Assembly (NCBI GenBank): GCA_001917435.1
Contig: MNEA01000110.1
Coordinates: forward strand, 1-50,105
From: Acidobacteria bacterium 13_2_20CM_2_57_6
GTDB taxonomy: Bacteria; Acidobacteriota; Terriglobia; Acidiferrales; UBA7541
Reading direction: 5' to 3'
Length of the DNA: 50,105 nt
The notes under the pieces were generated by a model that saw only the letters and a program-made list of their open reading frames with translations, did no database searches and was not told the origin of the DNA. Both the position numbers and the translations under genes were made by a program. How positions within the stretch are numbered: position 1 is the stretch's first letter; each line of letters begins with the position of its first letter. Below are positions 8,084-17,137 of the stretch, piece by piece.

Positions 8084-8112
8084 TTGTCAAAGCCGTGGTT
8101 GCACCGTAAAGT
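8084..8112 (+). promoter_or_regulatory. Candidate promoter for mazG operon
   Basis: TTGTCA (8084-8089), a 17-base spacer and TAAAGT (8107-8112), 38 bases before the mazG ATG. The spacing is ideal but both hexamers are imperfect. Confidence 0.35.
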
Positions 8113-8149
8113 GGAACGCTTGATTCGGAATGGAAATCGCTGAAAGAGC

Positions 8150-9079
8150 ATGCCCACACGCCTGAAACACGCGAAGAAAGCACGAAAACCACGTCGCAAG
8201 AGCAAGGACACGAAATCAAAGCAATTGACGCCGGGCGAATGGTTTGAAAAGCTCGTGGCGGTCCAAGCCAGATTGCGCGCCGCGAACGGGTGCCCCTGGG
8301 ACCGCGAGCAAACGCACCGATCCCTGCGAACGTACCTGATCGAAGAAGCCTACGAGGTTCTGGAAGCCCTCGAAAGCGGGAATGACGCCAAGTTCGCGGA
8401 AGAAATGGGCGATTTGCTTTTACAGATTGTGTTTCATTCGCAGATTGCCCGCGAAGAAGGCCGCTTCACTGTGGCCGACGTGATTCGCGAGATCCATGAC
8501 AAGATGATCCGCCGACATCCCCATGTGTTCGGAGAGACGCGAGCGAAGGATTCTGCCGAGGTGCTGAGAAACTGGGAACAGATCAAGGCTGAAGAGCGGC
8601 GCATCAGTAGCGGCAAAGGGGGTGCAAAGCTCCCGAAAGAAGTCTCTTTGCTCGATGGCGTCTCCCGCGCGCTACCGGCGACCCTGGAGGGCTTTCAACT
8701 GACTCGCAAAGCTTCGCGCATCGGCTTTGACTGGGAAGACGCAAGCGGCGTCTTCGAAAAAATGGAAGAAGAAACCGCGGAGCTGAAGAAAGCGTTGAAG
8801 GAAGCAAATCATCTTAAGACAGAAGAAGAGCTGGGCGACTTGCTCTTCGCCGCGGTAAACCTTTCACGGTTTTTGAAGGTCGACCCAGAAATTGCGCTCA
8901 AGAAAGCCAATGCGAAATTCGAGCGGCGATTCCGCGCCATGGAAAGGCGGGCCAGGGAATCCGGTCGGGAGTTCAAAGACCGTACGCGCGAGGAGATGGA
9001 GTCATTGTGGGACGCCGCGAAGAAATCTGAAGCGAAGGCGCGCTTGCCGGAAATGAGCGGAGCACAAACGAAAAGATGA
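8150..9079 (+). CDS. mazG: Nucleoside triphosphate pyrophosphohydrolase MazG
   Basis: MazG hydrolyses NTPs and dNTPs to the monophosphate and pyrophosphate, a housekeeping role. The protein has two MazG domains. The first has WDREQTHRSLR and the EExxE...ExxD metal motif (EEAYEVLEALE then EEMGDLL). The second has the related EEETAELKKA...EEELGDLL set. A Lys/Arg-rich N-terminal stretch of about 25 residues (KHAKKARKPRRKSK) is extra relative to the family; an internal start cannot be excluded. The stop overlaps the next gene's ATG (ATGA at 9076), so translation is coupled. Confidence 0.93.
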   Translation: MPTRLKHAKKARKPRRKSKDTKSKQLTPGEWFEKLVAVQARLRAANGCPWDREQTHRSLRTYLIEEAYEVLEALESGNDAKFAEEMGDLLLQIVFHSQIAREEGRFTVADVIREIHDKMIRRHPHVFGETRAKDSAEVLRNWEQIKAEERRISSGKGGAKLPKEVSLLDGVSRALPATLEGFQLTRKASRIGFDWEDASGVFEKMEEETAELKKALKEANHLKTEEELGDLLFAAVNLSRFLKVDPEIALKKANAKFERRFRAMERRARESGREFKDRTREEMESLWDAAKKSEAKARLPEMSGAQTKR

Positions 9080-9816
9080 GCCAGGGGATCATCGTCCGGA
9101 AATGCGAGAGACTCGATGAATTTCATCGTTGCGTGGATCTCCAGCGCGAGATTTGGGGCGAGGCCGAGCTGGAGGTTGAGCCAGCTACGATGTTTGTGGT
9201 CGCCGCGCACACCGGCGGGGAAGTGCTGGGCGCATTCGATGGCGATCGACTGGTGGGCTACACGCTCGCCGTGGTGGGCTTGCGCGACCGCGTACCTTAT
9301 CTTCATTCCCACATGACCGGTGTGCACAGCGAGTATCGTGACCGCGGCGTGGGCCGCAGGTTGAAGCTTTTTCAGCGCAGCGAGGCCCTGGGACGGGGGA
9401 TCCGCCTGGTTCAATGGACGTTTGATCCGCTTGAGCTGCGCAACGCGCACTTCAATTTGAACCGGCTGGGCGCCATCTGCCGGGAATATCAGCCAAACTT
9501 GTACGGCGTCACGACCAGCCCACTACACCGCGGCCTGGAGACCGACCGGCTGCTGGTTGAGTGGCATCTCGATTCGCCGCGCGTTGTAGCTGCCATAGAA
9601 GATCTCGTCAAGGATCCAGTCGAGGCCCCGGCAGTCATCGAATTGCCGCCGGAACTGGAGCGCTGGCAGCAGGAGGACTCTCCACAAGTCAGCGCGGTCC
9701 AGAAGCGCTTGCGCGAAGAGTTCACGAAATGGTTTGCCAAGGGCTACGCGGCGGTGGCTTTGCGAACCGGGCAGGGAAAACGAGCCTATCTCCTCAGACC
9801 GTGGAGCGAGTTTTAA
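9076..9816 (+). CDS. GNAT-fold acyltransferase, COG3375-like
   Basis: 246 residues. The N-terminal part reads RKCERLDEFHRCVDLQREIWG. An acyl-CoA-binding segment follows (GVHSEYRDRGVGRRLKLF, holding the R-x-x-G-x-G signature at about 95). FDPLELRNAHFNLNRLGA is typical of the COG3375 branch. It overlaps mazG by four bases and is followed after 24 bases by an N-acylamino acid racemase-like gene. In known N-succinylamino acid racemase clusters (described in Geobacillus) a GNAT enzyme N-succinylates D-amino acids, so that role is my inference. The acyl donor and acceptor are not visible in the sequence. Confidence 0.8.
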   Translation: MSQGIIVRKCERLDEFHRCVDLQREIWGEAELEVEPATMFVVAAHTGGEVLGAFDGDRLVGYTLAVVGLRDRVPYLHSHMTGVHSEYRDRGVGRRLKLFQRSEALGRGIRLVQWTFDPLELRNAHFNLNRLGAICREYQPNLYGVTTSPLHRGLETDRLLVEWHLDSPRVVAAIEDLVKDPVEAPAVIELPPELERWQQEDSPQVSAVQKRLREEFTKWFAKGYAAVALRTGQGKRAYLLRPWSEF

Positions 9817-9840
9817 GAAAGGCGCGGCAACCAAGCAATC

Positions 9841-10947
9841 ATGCGAATACGCGAGATCACTCTGCGGGAAATACGAATGAAGCTGGTAGCTCCGTTCGAA
9901 ACCAGCATGGAACGCACGGAAGCACGCCGGATCGTCCTGGTGCAGACGAATGTAGACGGCGTCACAGGCTGGGGTGAGTGTGTCGCCGGCGAGTCGCCGT
10001 ACTACAGCCCGGAAACGGCCGATACCGCGTGGCTCATCCTTCGCGATTATCTTTGGCCGATGATCAAGGGCAAGGAATTCGCGTCCGCAGGAGAAGTGTG
10101 GGATTTGCTCGCGCGTGTCCGCGGCCACAACATGGCCAAGGCTGCTCTGGAGGCAGCCGTCTGGGATGCGGAGGCCAAACAAGAGAAAGTGCCACTTTCT
10201 AAATTGATCGGCGGTGTTCGCGAGGAGATCGCTTGCGGCGTCTCAGTCGGAATCAAGGAATCGCCAGATGAACTTGCAGCGGCGGTGCAAAAAGAACTTG
10301 CCGCGGGGTATCAGCGCATCAAGATAAAAATTAAACCGGGGAAAGACCTGGAGCTGGTGCGACGCCTGCGCCAGGATTTTCCGCGCATCAAGCTGATGGT
10401 CGATGCCAACTCTGCCTACGCGCTGAAGGACTGGCCGCTCTTCAAGCAATTGGAAGGCTTTTACCTGATGATGATCGAACAGCCCCTCGGGTGGGACGAT
10501 CTCTACAGCCACATCGAGCTGCAGAAAAAGCTGGACACCCCGATCTGCCTGGACGAGTGCGTTCATACAGAAGAACAGGCGCGGGCGGCCATCGAGTTGG
10601 GCGCCTGCAAGATCATCAACATTAAGCTTGGCCGAGTGGGCGGCCACACCGTGGCCCGGCGCATCCACGATCTCTGCCAGAAGCACGGAATCCCTGTGTG
10701 GTGCGGCGGGATGCTGGAATCTGGCATCGGCCGCGCGCACAATATTGCCCTTTCGACGCTGCCCAATTTCATACTCCCCGGCGACGTGACCGCCAGCAAG
10801 CGCTATTGGGAAGAAGACATTATCGATCCCGAAGTCATCGTGTCGCCGAAGGGTACGATTCGCGTGCCGGCCGGACCGGGCATCGGATTCGAACCGCGGC
10901 TGGACCGCATCGACAAACTTACCGCACGCAAAGAACACCTGGCCTGA
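9841..10947 (+). CDS. N-succinylamino acid racemase / o-succinylbenzoate synthase family enzyme
   Basis: A 368-residue enolase-superfamily enzyme, the same length as the Amycolatopsis N-acylamino acid racemase. Visible catalytic residues are the KxK pair (Lys161/163/165 within RIKIKIKPG), metal ligands Asp188 (LMVDAN), Glu213 (MIEQP) and Asp238 (CLDE), and the opposing Lys262 (IINIK). The family makes o-succinylbenzoate for menaquinone or racemises N-succinylamino acids, and many members do both. No other men gene is nearby, while a COG3375-like GNAT precedes it, so I favour the amino acid role. The expected third partner, an N-succinyl-L-amino acid hydrolase, is not here. Confidence 0.88.
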   Translation: MRIREITLREIRMKLVAPFETSMERTEARRIVLVQTNVDGVTGWGECVAGESPYYSPETADTAWLILRDYLWPMIKGKEFASAGEVWDLLARVRGHNMAKAALEAAVWDAEAKQEKVPLSKLIGGVREEIACGVSVGIKESPDELAAAVQKELAAGYQRIKIKIKPGKDLELVRRLRQDFPRIKLMVDANSAYALKDWPLFKQLEGFYLMMIEQPLGWDDLYSHIELQKKLDTPICLDECVHTEEQARAAIELGACKIINIKLGRVGGHTVARRIHDLCQKHGIPVWCGGMLESGIGRAHNIALSTLPNFILPGDVTASKRYWEEDIIDPEVIVSPKGTIRVPAGPGIGFEPRLDRIDKLTARKEHLA

Positions 10948-10950
10948 ACG

Positions 10951-11925
10951 TTGAGAGTCGAAACCTACAGCGGACGAGCGCCAGGCCGTACTGTCCTCAC
11001 GGTATCCATCGGTTTGGTCGTTCTCATTTGGGCGATTAACTTCATCGCAGCAAAAATCGGACTGTTATACTTGCCGCCACTGGCGATGGCGTCCTTCCGC
11101 GTAGTTTTCGCGGGCGCCGTCATGGTTCCCACGTATTTGCTCTGTTCGAGAATGCCGGCCTTTTCTGAAGCCGAGGCTTTGCGGCGCCGCAAGTTCGCGG
11201 CGTGCGACTTTTGGATATTTCTCTATTTGGGTTTTTTCGGAGTAACCGTAAATCAGATTTGCTTCACGGTAGGACTTCATTTCACGTCCGTCAGCCACGC
11301 GGCCGTCATTGTCGGCATGAGTCCTATTTACATCCTGGTGCTGGCCGTGCTGCTTCGGTTGGAGCGCGCGACCGGGCACAAAGTAATTGGCATGCTCATC
11401 GCGCTGCTTGGCATTGGGGTTCTGGCCGCAGAGAACGGTGTTTCGGTCCATTCCGCGTCGCTGGTGGGCGACACCATCACCATGACCGGCTCGCTTGGCT
11501 TCGCCATGTACCTCGTTCTTGGCAAACGTGTGGCGGGGAAGTACGACACGTTAACCATGACGGCCTTCAATCATTTTGCCGGAGCGCTCATTGTCTTGCC
11601 GGTAGCAATCTACGAAGCCACGCATTTATACGGCACCGGCCATTGGCCGCTTCCCTGGCAAGCATGGGCTGCCCTTTTGTACATGGCGATCTTTAGTTCG
11701 GCGGTCGCTTACGTCTTTTACTTCTGGTTGCTGCGGTATCTGGAAGCCTCGCAATTGAGCGCTTTCACTTATCTCCTGCCGGTGGTCGCAACCATTCTTG
11801 GAATTGTGTGGCTAGGCGAGAGGGGTTCCTGGAGCCAAGTGCTCGGCGGAGTTCTTGCACTTGGCGGCGTCTATTGGATTGAATCGGGCCGGAGCACTGT
11901 CGTGAGAGTTATTGCCGCTCCGTAA
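10951..11925 (+). CDS. EamA/DMT family transporter
   Basis: A 324-residue membrane protein with about ten hydrophobic segments in two EamA halves. The first begins VLIWAINFIAAKIGL; the second begins near residue 170 with GSLGFAMYLVLGKRVAG and ends with WLGERGSW and GGVYWI, typical of the drug/metabolite transporter superfamily. Members export amino acids or metabolites. It starts with TTG only three bases after the racemase stop, so it belongs to the mazG-GNAT-racemase operon and may move the substrate or product of those enzymes. No substrate can be read from the sequence. Confidence 0.88.
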   Translation: MRVETYSGRAPGRTVLTVSIGLVVLIWAINFIAAKIGLLYLPPLAMASFRVVFAGAVMVPTYLLCSRMPAFSEAEALRRRKFAACDFWIFLYLGFFGVTVNQICFTVGLHFTSVSHAAVIVGMSPIYILVLAVLLRLERATGHKVIGMLIALLGIGVLAAENGVSVHSASLVGDTITMTGSLGFAMYLVLGKRVAGKYDTLTMTAFNHFAGALIVLPVAIYEATHLYGTGHWPLPWQAWAALLYMAIFSSAVAYVFYFWLLRYLEASQLSAFTYLLPVVATILGIVWLGERGSWSQVLGGVLALGGVYWIESGRSTVVRVIAAP

Positions 11926-12095
11926 ACTCCTTTCACCACCGTCGTTGACGCGGTTTCGATGCAACACCTACCATTACTGTAAAGCAGCCCTGATGTCTCT
12001 ATGACATTCCCGCAACATGCATAGGAGAAAACAGGCTCCTAGAGCGACCGCAAGACAACGCGGCAGCTGACTTTCGGTTAGAGAGGTCACCGTTC

Positions 12096-14021
12096 ATGAG
12101 GGTCAAGCTCGCAATCGCCGGAGTGTTGCTCGCCCTTGTGGGCGCGGGATTCTACTGGTATTCACAGCAACGCGGCACGAAACTTTCTGAGACCGACACA
12201 ATTCTGATTGGAGATTTTGCGAACACCGCCGGCGATGCTGTATTTGATGGCACGCTCCGGGAAGCACTGGCTGTTAGCCTGGCCCAATCGCCGTCGCTGA
12301 ACCTCGTCTCCGTGGAAAAAGTCGGGGAAGCCCTTCGTGCCCTTGGCCGCCCAATCGATATGCCCGTCACGCGGGACCTCGCGCCCAACCTATGCCCGCG
12401 GCTCGGTGCGACAGTTTACCTGGCCGGAAGCATCGCGAAGGATGGGAGTGGTTACGCGTTGAAGCTGGACGCAACGCAGTGCGCGACTGGCGACGCCGTC
12501 GTGAGCGTGAAGAGCGAAGCCGCAAGCAAACGGGAAGCATTGCACGCGCTTGGGGTTGCCGCGTCTGAGCTTCGCGGCAAGTTCGGCGAAGATGCAACCT
12601 CCTTGCAAAAATTCAATTTGCCCCTCGAGCGCGCCACGACTGGTTCCCTGGAAGCTCTTGCGGCATTCACGGAGGGACGCCGGCTGGTGCGCGACAAAGG
12701 CGCCATGGACGCCATGCCCGCTCTTAAAAAGGCCGTGGAGCTGGACTCCAAGTTTGCTCTGGCACACTCCAATCTTGCGGTCGCTTACTACAATCTCAAT
12801 CAGAACGCTCTGGCCGCCGACCACATCCGGCAGGCTTTCGAAGCGGCGGACCGCCAGACGTTGCGTGACCGCCTGCACATCACCACGCTTTATTACGACC
12901 TGGCTACGGGAGACGTTCAAAAGGCGATCCGAAGTTACAAGGAGTGGGTCCAACTCTATCCCCGCGACGACATTGCGAAGGGCAATTTGTCCTCGGAATA
13001 TTTTTTGATTGGAGATTACGAGGAGGCGGCAACTCTCGCTCAGCAAGCGCTGCGCCTTGATCCCGGCAGCACTGCCTGGTACGAGAATCTGGCGACCGCC
13101 TACATCGCTTTGCAGCGCCTGGAAGAGGCACAGAACGTTTTGAACCAGGCGTTTGCCCGCAAGCTTGATGATCCTTCCATGCACGCCGATCTTTATGCGC
13201 TGGCCTTTCTGCGCAGCGAGCCCGCAGGCATGGAGCGCGAGTTGGCTTGGTCCGCAGGCAAGCCGGGCGGTGAAGACACCATGCTGGCTCTGCAGGCGGA
13301 CACCGAAGCGTACGCGGGGCATGTGCGAAAGGCCCGCGAGCTCTCCCGCCGGGCCGTCGAGGTTGCGCAGAGCGCGCAGTTAAATGAACCCGCAGCCATA
13401 TGGCAAGGGATTGCGGCGTTGCGCGAAACGATGTACGGCAATATCGAGGAGGCTCGCAAGGGCGCGGACAAGGTTCTCGATCTCGCGCCGAAAAGCCGCG
13501 ACGCTCAGATCCTGGCGATTCTTGTCCTCACTCGCGTTGGCGATTTGCGACGCGCGCAAACCATGGTCGACGATCTCGCCGCTGCCAACATCACGAATAC
13601 GATTGTGCAATCCGCCTGGGTGCCCACGATTCGTGCGCAGGCAGAGATGGCCGCCCAAAAACCCGTAAGAGCCCTGGAGTTGCTCGAGACTGTGAAGCCT
13701 TACGAGCGCGGGCAGCTCATTGGGAACTTAAGTTATTCCTGCATGATCCCGGTCTATCTGCGCGCGGAGGCGTACCTGGGGGCGAAACGAGGTCCGCAAG
13801 CCGCGGCGGAATTCCAGAAATTGGTTGATAGCCGGGGCGTAGTTGGCAACTGCTGGTCCGGCGCGCTGGCTCCCTTAGGGCGGGGCCGCGCACAGGCGTT
13901 GGCAGGATCGATGAATGCCGCGCGAACCTCCTACCAGGAATTTCTCGCCCTCTGGAAAAACGCCGACCCGGATGTTCCGATTCTAAGATCCGCCCGCGCT
14001 GAATTCGCCAAGCTGAAGTAG
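12096..14021 (+). CDS. Membrane-anchored TPR protein resembling the sensor half of acidobacterial Ser/Thr kinases
   Basis: 641 residues: one N-terminal membrane segment (about 5-22), then a periplasmic domain (ETDTILIGDFANTAGDAVFDG through the region with paired Cys around 105-130), then tandem TPR helices from about 190 to the end. From family knowledge this arrangement normally follows a cytoplasmic protein kinase or winged-helix DNA-binding domain. Here there is none: the ATG has a GAGAGG site and no kinase-like frame lies upstream. A role as a stand-alone scaffold or periplasmic sensor is inference. It starts 170 bases after the EamA gene; a TTGACG-18-TACCAT promoter candidate lies at 11945-11974. 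Confidence 0.8.
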   Translation: MRVKLAIAGVLLALVGAGFYWYSQQRGTKLSETDTILIGDFANTAGDAVFDGTLREALAVSLAQSPSLNLVSVEKVGEALRALGRPIDMPVTRDLAPNLCPRLGATVYLAGSIAKDGSGYALKLDATQCATGDAVVSVKSEAASKREALHALGVAASELRGKFGEDATSLQKFNLPLERATTGSLEALAAFTEGRRLVRDKGAMDAMPALKKAVELDSKFALAHSNLAVAYYNLNQNALAADHIRQAFEAADRQTLRDRLHITTLYYDLATGDVQKAIRSYKEWVQLYPRDDIAKGNLSSEYFLIGDYEEAATLAQQALRLDPGSTAWYENLATAYIALQRLEEAQNVLNQAFARKLDDPSMHADLYALAFLRSEPAGMERELAWSAGKPGGEDTMLALQADTEAYAGHVRKARELSRRAVEVAQSAQLNEPAAIWQGIAALRETMYGNIEEARKGADKVLDLAPKSRDAQILAILVLTRVGDLRRAQTMVDDLAAANITNTIVQSAWVPTIRAQAEMAAQKPVRALELLETVKPYERGQLIGNLSYSCMIPVYLRAEAYLGAKRGPQAAAEFQKLVDSRGVVGNCWSGALAPLGRGRAQALAGSMNAARTSYQEFLALWKNADPDVPILRSARAEFAKLK

Positions 14022-14157
14022 CAATCGTTTCCATCCGAAAACCGATTCTGGTAATGGTGGCGCGAACTGTATTTTGATGGAAGAATAGCGCCGGCGTTTT
14101 TTCAGACCACGCAAGTTCATTTGGCGGCACAACCTTGGCTATCGAGGAGGCAAGACT

Positions 14158-15258
14158 TTGCCCGTCATTCCTTTGCGAAATGGCGGTCCGGCGGCGCGAA
14201 TCGCTGTAATTCCCGGCGACGGCATCGGGGCAGAGGTTACGCCGCAAGCCGTCAAGGTGCTGAAGGCTGTGGCCGCACCTTGCAAGCGCGCGATGGAGTT
14301 TGTCGAGTTCGACTGGAGCGCGGACAAGTATCTACGCGAAGGCGTTTCATTGCCGCCGGGCGCGGTGGAAATGCTCCGCGACGAGTTTGACGCCATCCTT
14401 TTCGGCGCGCTTGGCGACCCGCGGGTCCCTTCGAATCAACACGCTGCCGACATCCTGCTCGGTCTGCGCTTCAAGCTTGACCTGTACGTCAATGCCCGCC
14501 CTGTCGAATTACTTCAGGATCGGCTCACGCCGCTGCGCGACCGCACCGAAAAAGACATTCGCATGATGGTCTTCCGCGAAAACACGGAGGGCCTTTACGT
14601 TGGCGTTGGTGGGTTTTTCAAGAAAGATACAACGGACGAGATTGCCGTTCAGGAAGACGTGAACTCCCGCAAAGGGGTGGAGCGCATCATCCGCTTTGCC
14701 TTTGAATACGCGCGCAAGAACGGCCTGAAGCGGGTCTGCATGAGCGACAAATCCAACGCAATGACTTTCGCCCATGACCTCTGGCAGCGGGTTTTTAAGC
14801 AAGTCCGCCGGGAGTATACGGATGTCGATTCGCACCACTTGTACATTGACACGCTGGCGATGGAAATCGTGCGCGACCCGAGCCAGTTCGACGTCATCGT
14901 GACCTGCAACCTCTTCGGCGACATCATCAGTGACCTGGGTGCGCAGCTTGCAGGCGGGCTTGGCCTTGCACCGTCGGGAAACATTCATCCAGGCAAAACT
15001 TCACTGTTCGAGCCGGTACACGGGTCGGCCCCGAATATTGCTGGAAAGGGCATCGCCAACCCATTGGGCTCGGTCCTCACTTCGGCGATGATGCTGGAGT
15101 TTCTTGCCTGGACGCCGGACGCTACGGCGCTTCGTACCGCGGTGCGCGCGGCTCTGCGCGAGAACTACGTAACGCCGGACCTCGGCGGCAATAAACGTAC
15201 GCCGGAAGTGGGCGATTGGCTTGCCGCCAAAGCCGTCGAGGCACTCGGACAAACGTAG
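14158..15258 (+). CDS. Isocitrate/isopropylmalate dehydrogenase family enzyme (LeuB-like)
   Basis: 366 residues of the beta-decarboxylating dehydrogenase family: IPGDGIGAEVTPQAVKVL at the start, the FRENTEGLYVGVGG loop, and the metal-site signature NLFGDIISDLGAQLAGGLGL near 250. LeuB oxidatively decarboxylates 3-isopropylmalate in leucine synthesis; relatives use tartrate, malate or homoisocitrate. The substrate loop (GLRFKLDLYVNARP) is not clearly that of LeuB and no leu genes are nearby, so the substrate is open. In HGSAPNIAGKG an Asn stands where NAD-dependent LeuB has the ribose-binding Asp. The start is TTG, well placed behind GAGGAGG (14144-14150). Confidence 0.85.
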   Translation: MPVIPLRNGGPAARIAVIPGDGIGAEVTPQAVKVLKAVAAPCKRAMEFVEFDWSADKYLREGVSLPPGAVEMLRDEFDAILFGALGDPRVPSNQHAADILLGLRFKLDLYVNARPVELLQDRLTPLRDRTEKDIRMMVFRENTEGLYVGVGGFFKKDTTDEIAVQEDVNSRKGVERIIRFAFEYARKNGLKRVCMSDKSNAMTFAHDLWQRVFKQVRREYTDVDSHHLYIDTLAMEIVRDPSQFDVIVTCNLFGDIISDLGAQLAGGLGLAPSGNIHPGKTSLFEPVHGSAPNIAGKGIANPLGSVLTSAMMLEFLAWTPDATALRTAVRAALRENYVTPDLGGNKRTPEVGDWLAAKAVEALGQT

Positions 15259-15338
15259 TCTAGGCCTCGACCACAGGGGCACGGCGAGGCAGTTGTGGTT
15301 TTCGCGATGCATGTTTGGACTTAGGCTTAAGCCCAAAG

Positions 15339-15354
15339 TAAAGTAATACTTGAA
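15339..15354 (+). repeat. Palindromic element, copy B
   Basis: TAAAGTAATACTTGAA. It is identical over 16 bases to the copy at 22916-22931 and closely matches the perfect palindrome at 20224-20240. It lies in the convergent gap, 19 bases beyond the rhomboid stop codon on the minus strand. Confidence 0.6.
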
Positions 15355-15373
15355 CTCGAGGCCGGCGTTCTCC

Positions 15374-16042
15374 CTACCGTCGCCTCACCATCGTTGTGAG
15401 TAGCATCCCCAACAGGAACCCCCCGACATGGGCCCAGACGGCCACTCCTCCCGTAACCTTGACGCCTATCGTGCTGAGCCCGGCAAGAAACTGCATGACA
15501 TACCATAAGCCCAGAAAGACTACGGCTGGAACGGGCAGGGGGAAAATGAAAACGAGAGTAAGGATTCGAGCTCGCGGATAGAGAAGCATGTACGCGCCCA
15601 TCACACCCGATATGGCCCCGCTGGCGCCTACCGCAGGGATGTTGGAGTGAAAATTGAAAACCACGTGCAGCAGCCCCGCCCCGATCCCGCACACCAGATA
15701 AAAGAAGAAGTACCCAACGTGCCCGAAAAAGTCCTCAACATTGTCCCCGAAGATCCACAAAAAGAGCATATTGCCGGCCAGATGCAGAAACCCGGAATGG
15801 AGAAACATGCTGGTTAAGAGGGGAACGAAAGAGACTTCAAAGCTGACGTGCCCGGCAAGGTAGGCCGGGAAACGAGCCGGGACCGTGGAATACGACAAGA
15901 GAAGGGCGTCGAAGGCGCGCCGTGGAAGCGTGGCTTCAAGACCGACTTGATAGAGAAATATGACAACGTTGGCAAAGATCAACGTGATGTTAACGAACGG
16001 ATAGGTGCGCGAGGGATTCAGGTCCTTGAGGGGGATGAACAT
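15374..16042 (-). CDS. Rhomboid family intramembrane serine protease
   Basis: A 222-residue polytopic membrane protein. The family motifs are present: HSGFLHLAGNMLFLWIFG with Asn91, the nucleophile motif GASG with Ser141, and the base His205 in WAHVGGF. The WR-like loop region precedes them. Rhomboids cleave transmembrane substrates within the inner membrane; none is identifiable here. It is transcribed against the LeuB-like gene and away from recO. The catalytic residues are intact, so it should be active. Confidence 0.93.
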   Translation of the reverse strand: MFIPLKDLNPSRTYPFVNITLIFANVVIFLYQVGLEATLPRRAFDALLLSYSTVPARFPAYLAGHVSFEVSFVPLLTSMFLHSGFLHLAGNMLFLWIFGDNVEDFFGHVGYFFFYLVCGIGAGLLHVVFNFHSNIPAVGASGAISGVMGAYMLLYPRARILTLVFIFPLPVPAVVFLGLWYVMQFLAGLSTIGVKVTGGVAVWAHVGGFLLGMLLTTMVRRR

Positions 16043-16396
16043 AGGTTGAGGTCCGCAGCAGAGTAGCGAAACGCGCGGGAAATGGAAAGAGCCGATGAAC
16101 GGTTTACTGCGTCCGATAATGTTGCCGCTGAAAAACCTCTAGTTAACAGAATAATTCTGGGGCCGTAATTCGTTCCATTTGCAAGCTTTGCCCCGTCTTT
16201 CTGTGGAAGAACTCAGGAGAATTTCACCCGCATGAAATGCACATCCAGAGGAGCGCGCGCTTGAATTGGAGAGAAATCTACTTGCAGACATTGCACGATG
16301 GGTGCGCGTGTGGTATTTACAATAGCTCTGCGTGTGCGCGCGCTTCGGACGGTGGGTTCCAGTTTGTCCGGCGCAGCGTCGGCGCGCCGACTGCTC

Positions 16397-17137
16397 ATGC
16401 CTGCGCGGGAAACGGAAGCCATCATCCTGAAGACATTTCCCCTAGGCGAGGCGGACCGCCTGGTGAGTTTTCTGGGGCGCTCTTCGGGACGCGTACGCGG
16501 GGTAGCCGCAGGCGCGCGGCGGTTGAACAACCGCTATGGGTCGACGCTCGAGGTTCTTTCTCATGTCCAGATCTGGTACGTCGAGAAGGAAACGCGCGAA
16601 CTGGTGCGCATCCAGCAGGCAGAATTGCTCGAGTCCTTTCATCAGGCGCAGAGCAATTACAGTCTCAGTACCGGGCTCGCGGTGATCAGCGAGATTTCAG
16701 AGTTGATTCTGCCGGAGCACGAAGTCTCCGAGGCCATGTTCCGACTGATTCTGCTGGCCACACGCGAAGTAGAGCGCAGCGGCGATTGGGCTTTGCCGTT
16801 GAGCTATTTCGTTTTCTGGACGGTGAGACTAGGCGGCTGGCTTCCGCGTTTCGACCGCTGCGTCGCTTGCGATAGGACATTTGGCGCGAAGGCGGCCTTT
16901 TATGACGCACACCAGTCCGGCCTTTTTTGCGAGAAGTGCCGGCGCGGCGGAATAAAGCCATTGCACGTCGAAGCAAGAAACCTTGCCGAGCGCTTCACGG
17001 GCGAACGATTGGATCGCATCGAATACGAGAAGTCCATGCAGCCCAGCGTTAAGCAACTCCGTGAGGCAGGGCTGGTTTGGATCGAGAATCACCTGGAACG
17101 ACGTTTAGCAACGCGCGAACTTTTGGAGACTGCTTGA
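16397..17137 (+). CDS. recO: DNA repair protein RecO
   Basis: RecO helps RecR load RecA onto SSB-coated single strands in recombinational gap repair. From the ATG at 16397 the protein is 246 residues: an OB fold ([21 protein letters not shown] ... GVAAGARR) followed by a helical part with a four-Cys zinc motif (CVAC ... CEKC). The frame is open back to 16298, but family members begin just before the ETEAIIL strand, so I prefer 16397. The stop overlaps the glyQ start. Confidence 0.92.
   Translation: MPARETEAIILKTFPLGEADRLVSFLGRSSGRVRGVAAGARRLNNRYGSTLEVLSHVQIWYVEKETRELVRIQQAELLESFHQAQSNYSLSTGLAVISEISELILPEHEVSEAMFRLILLATREVERSGDWALPLSYFVFWTVRLGGWLPRFDRCVACDRTFGAKAAFYDAHQSGLFCEKCRRGGIKPLHVEARNLAERFTGERLDRIEYEKSMQPSVKQLREAGLVWIENHLERRLATRELLETA

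Noticed and set aside
10243..10938. Long open frame on the minus strand under the racemase gene
   Set aside because: It is antisense to a strongly conserved gene and its translation shows no domain; a GC-rich shadow.
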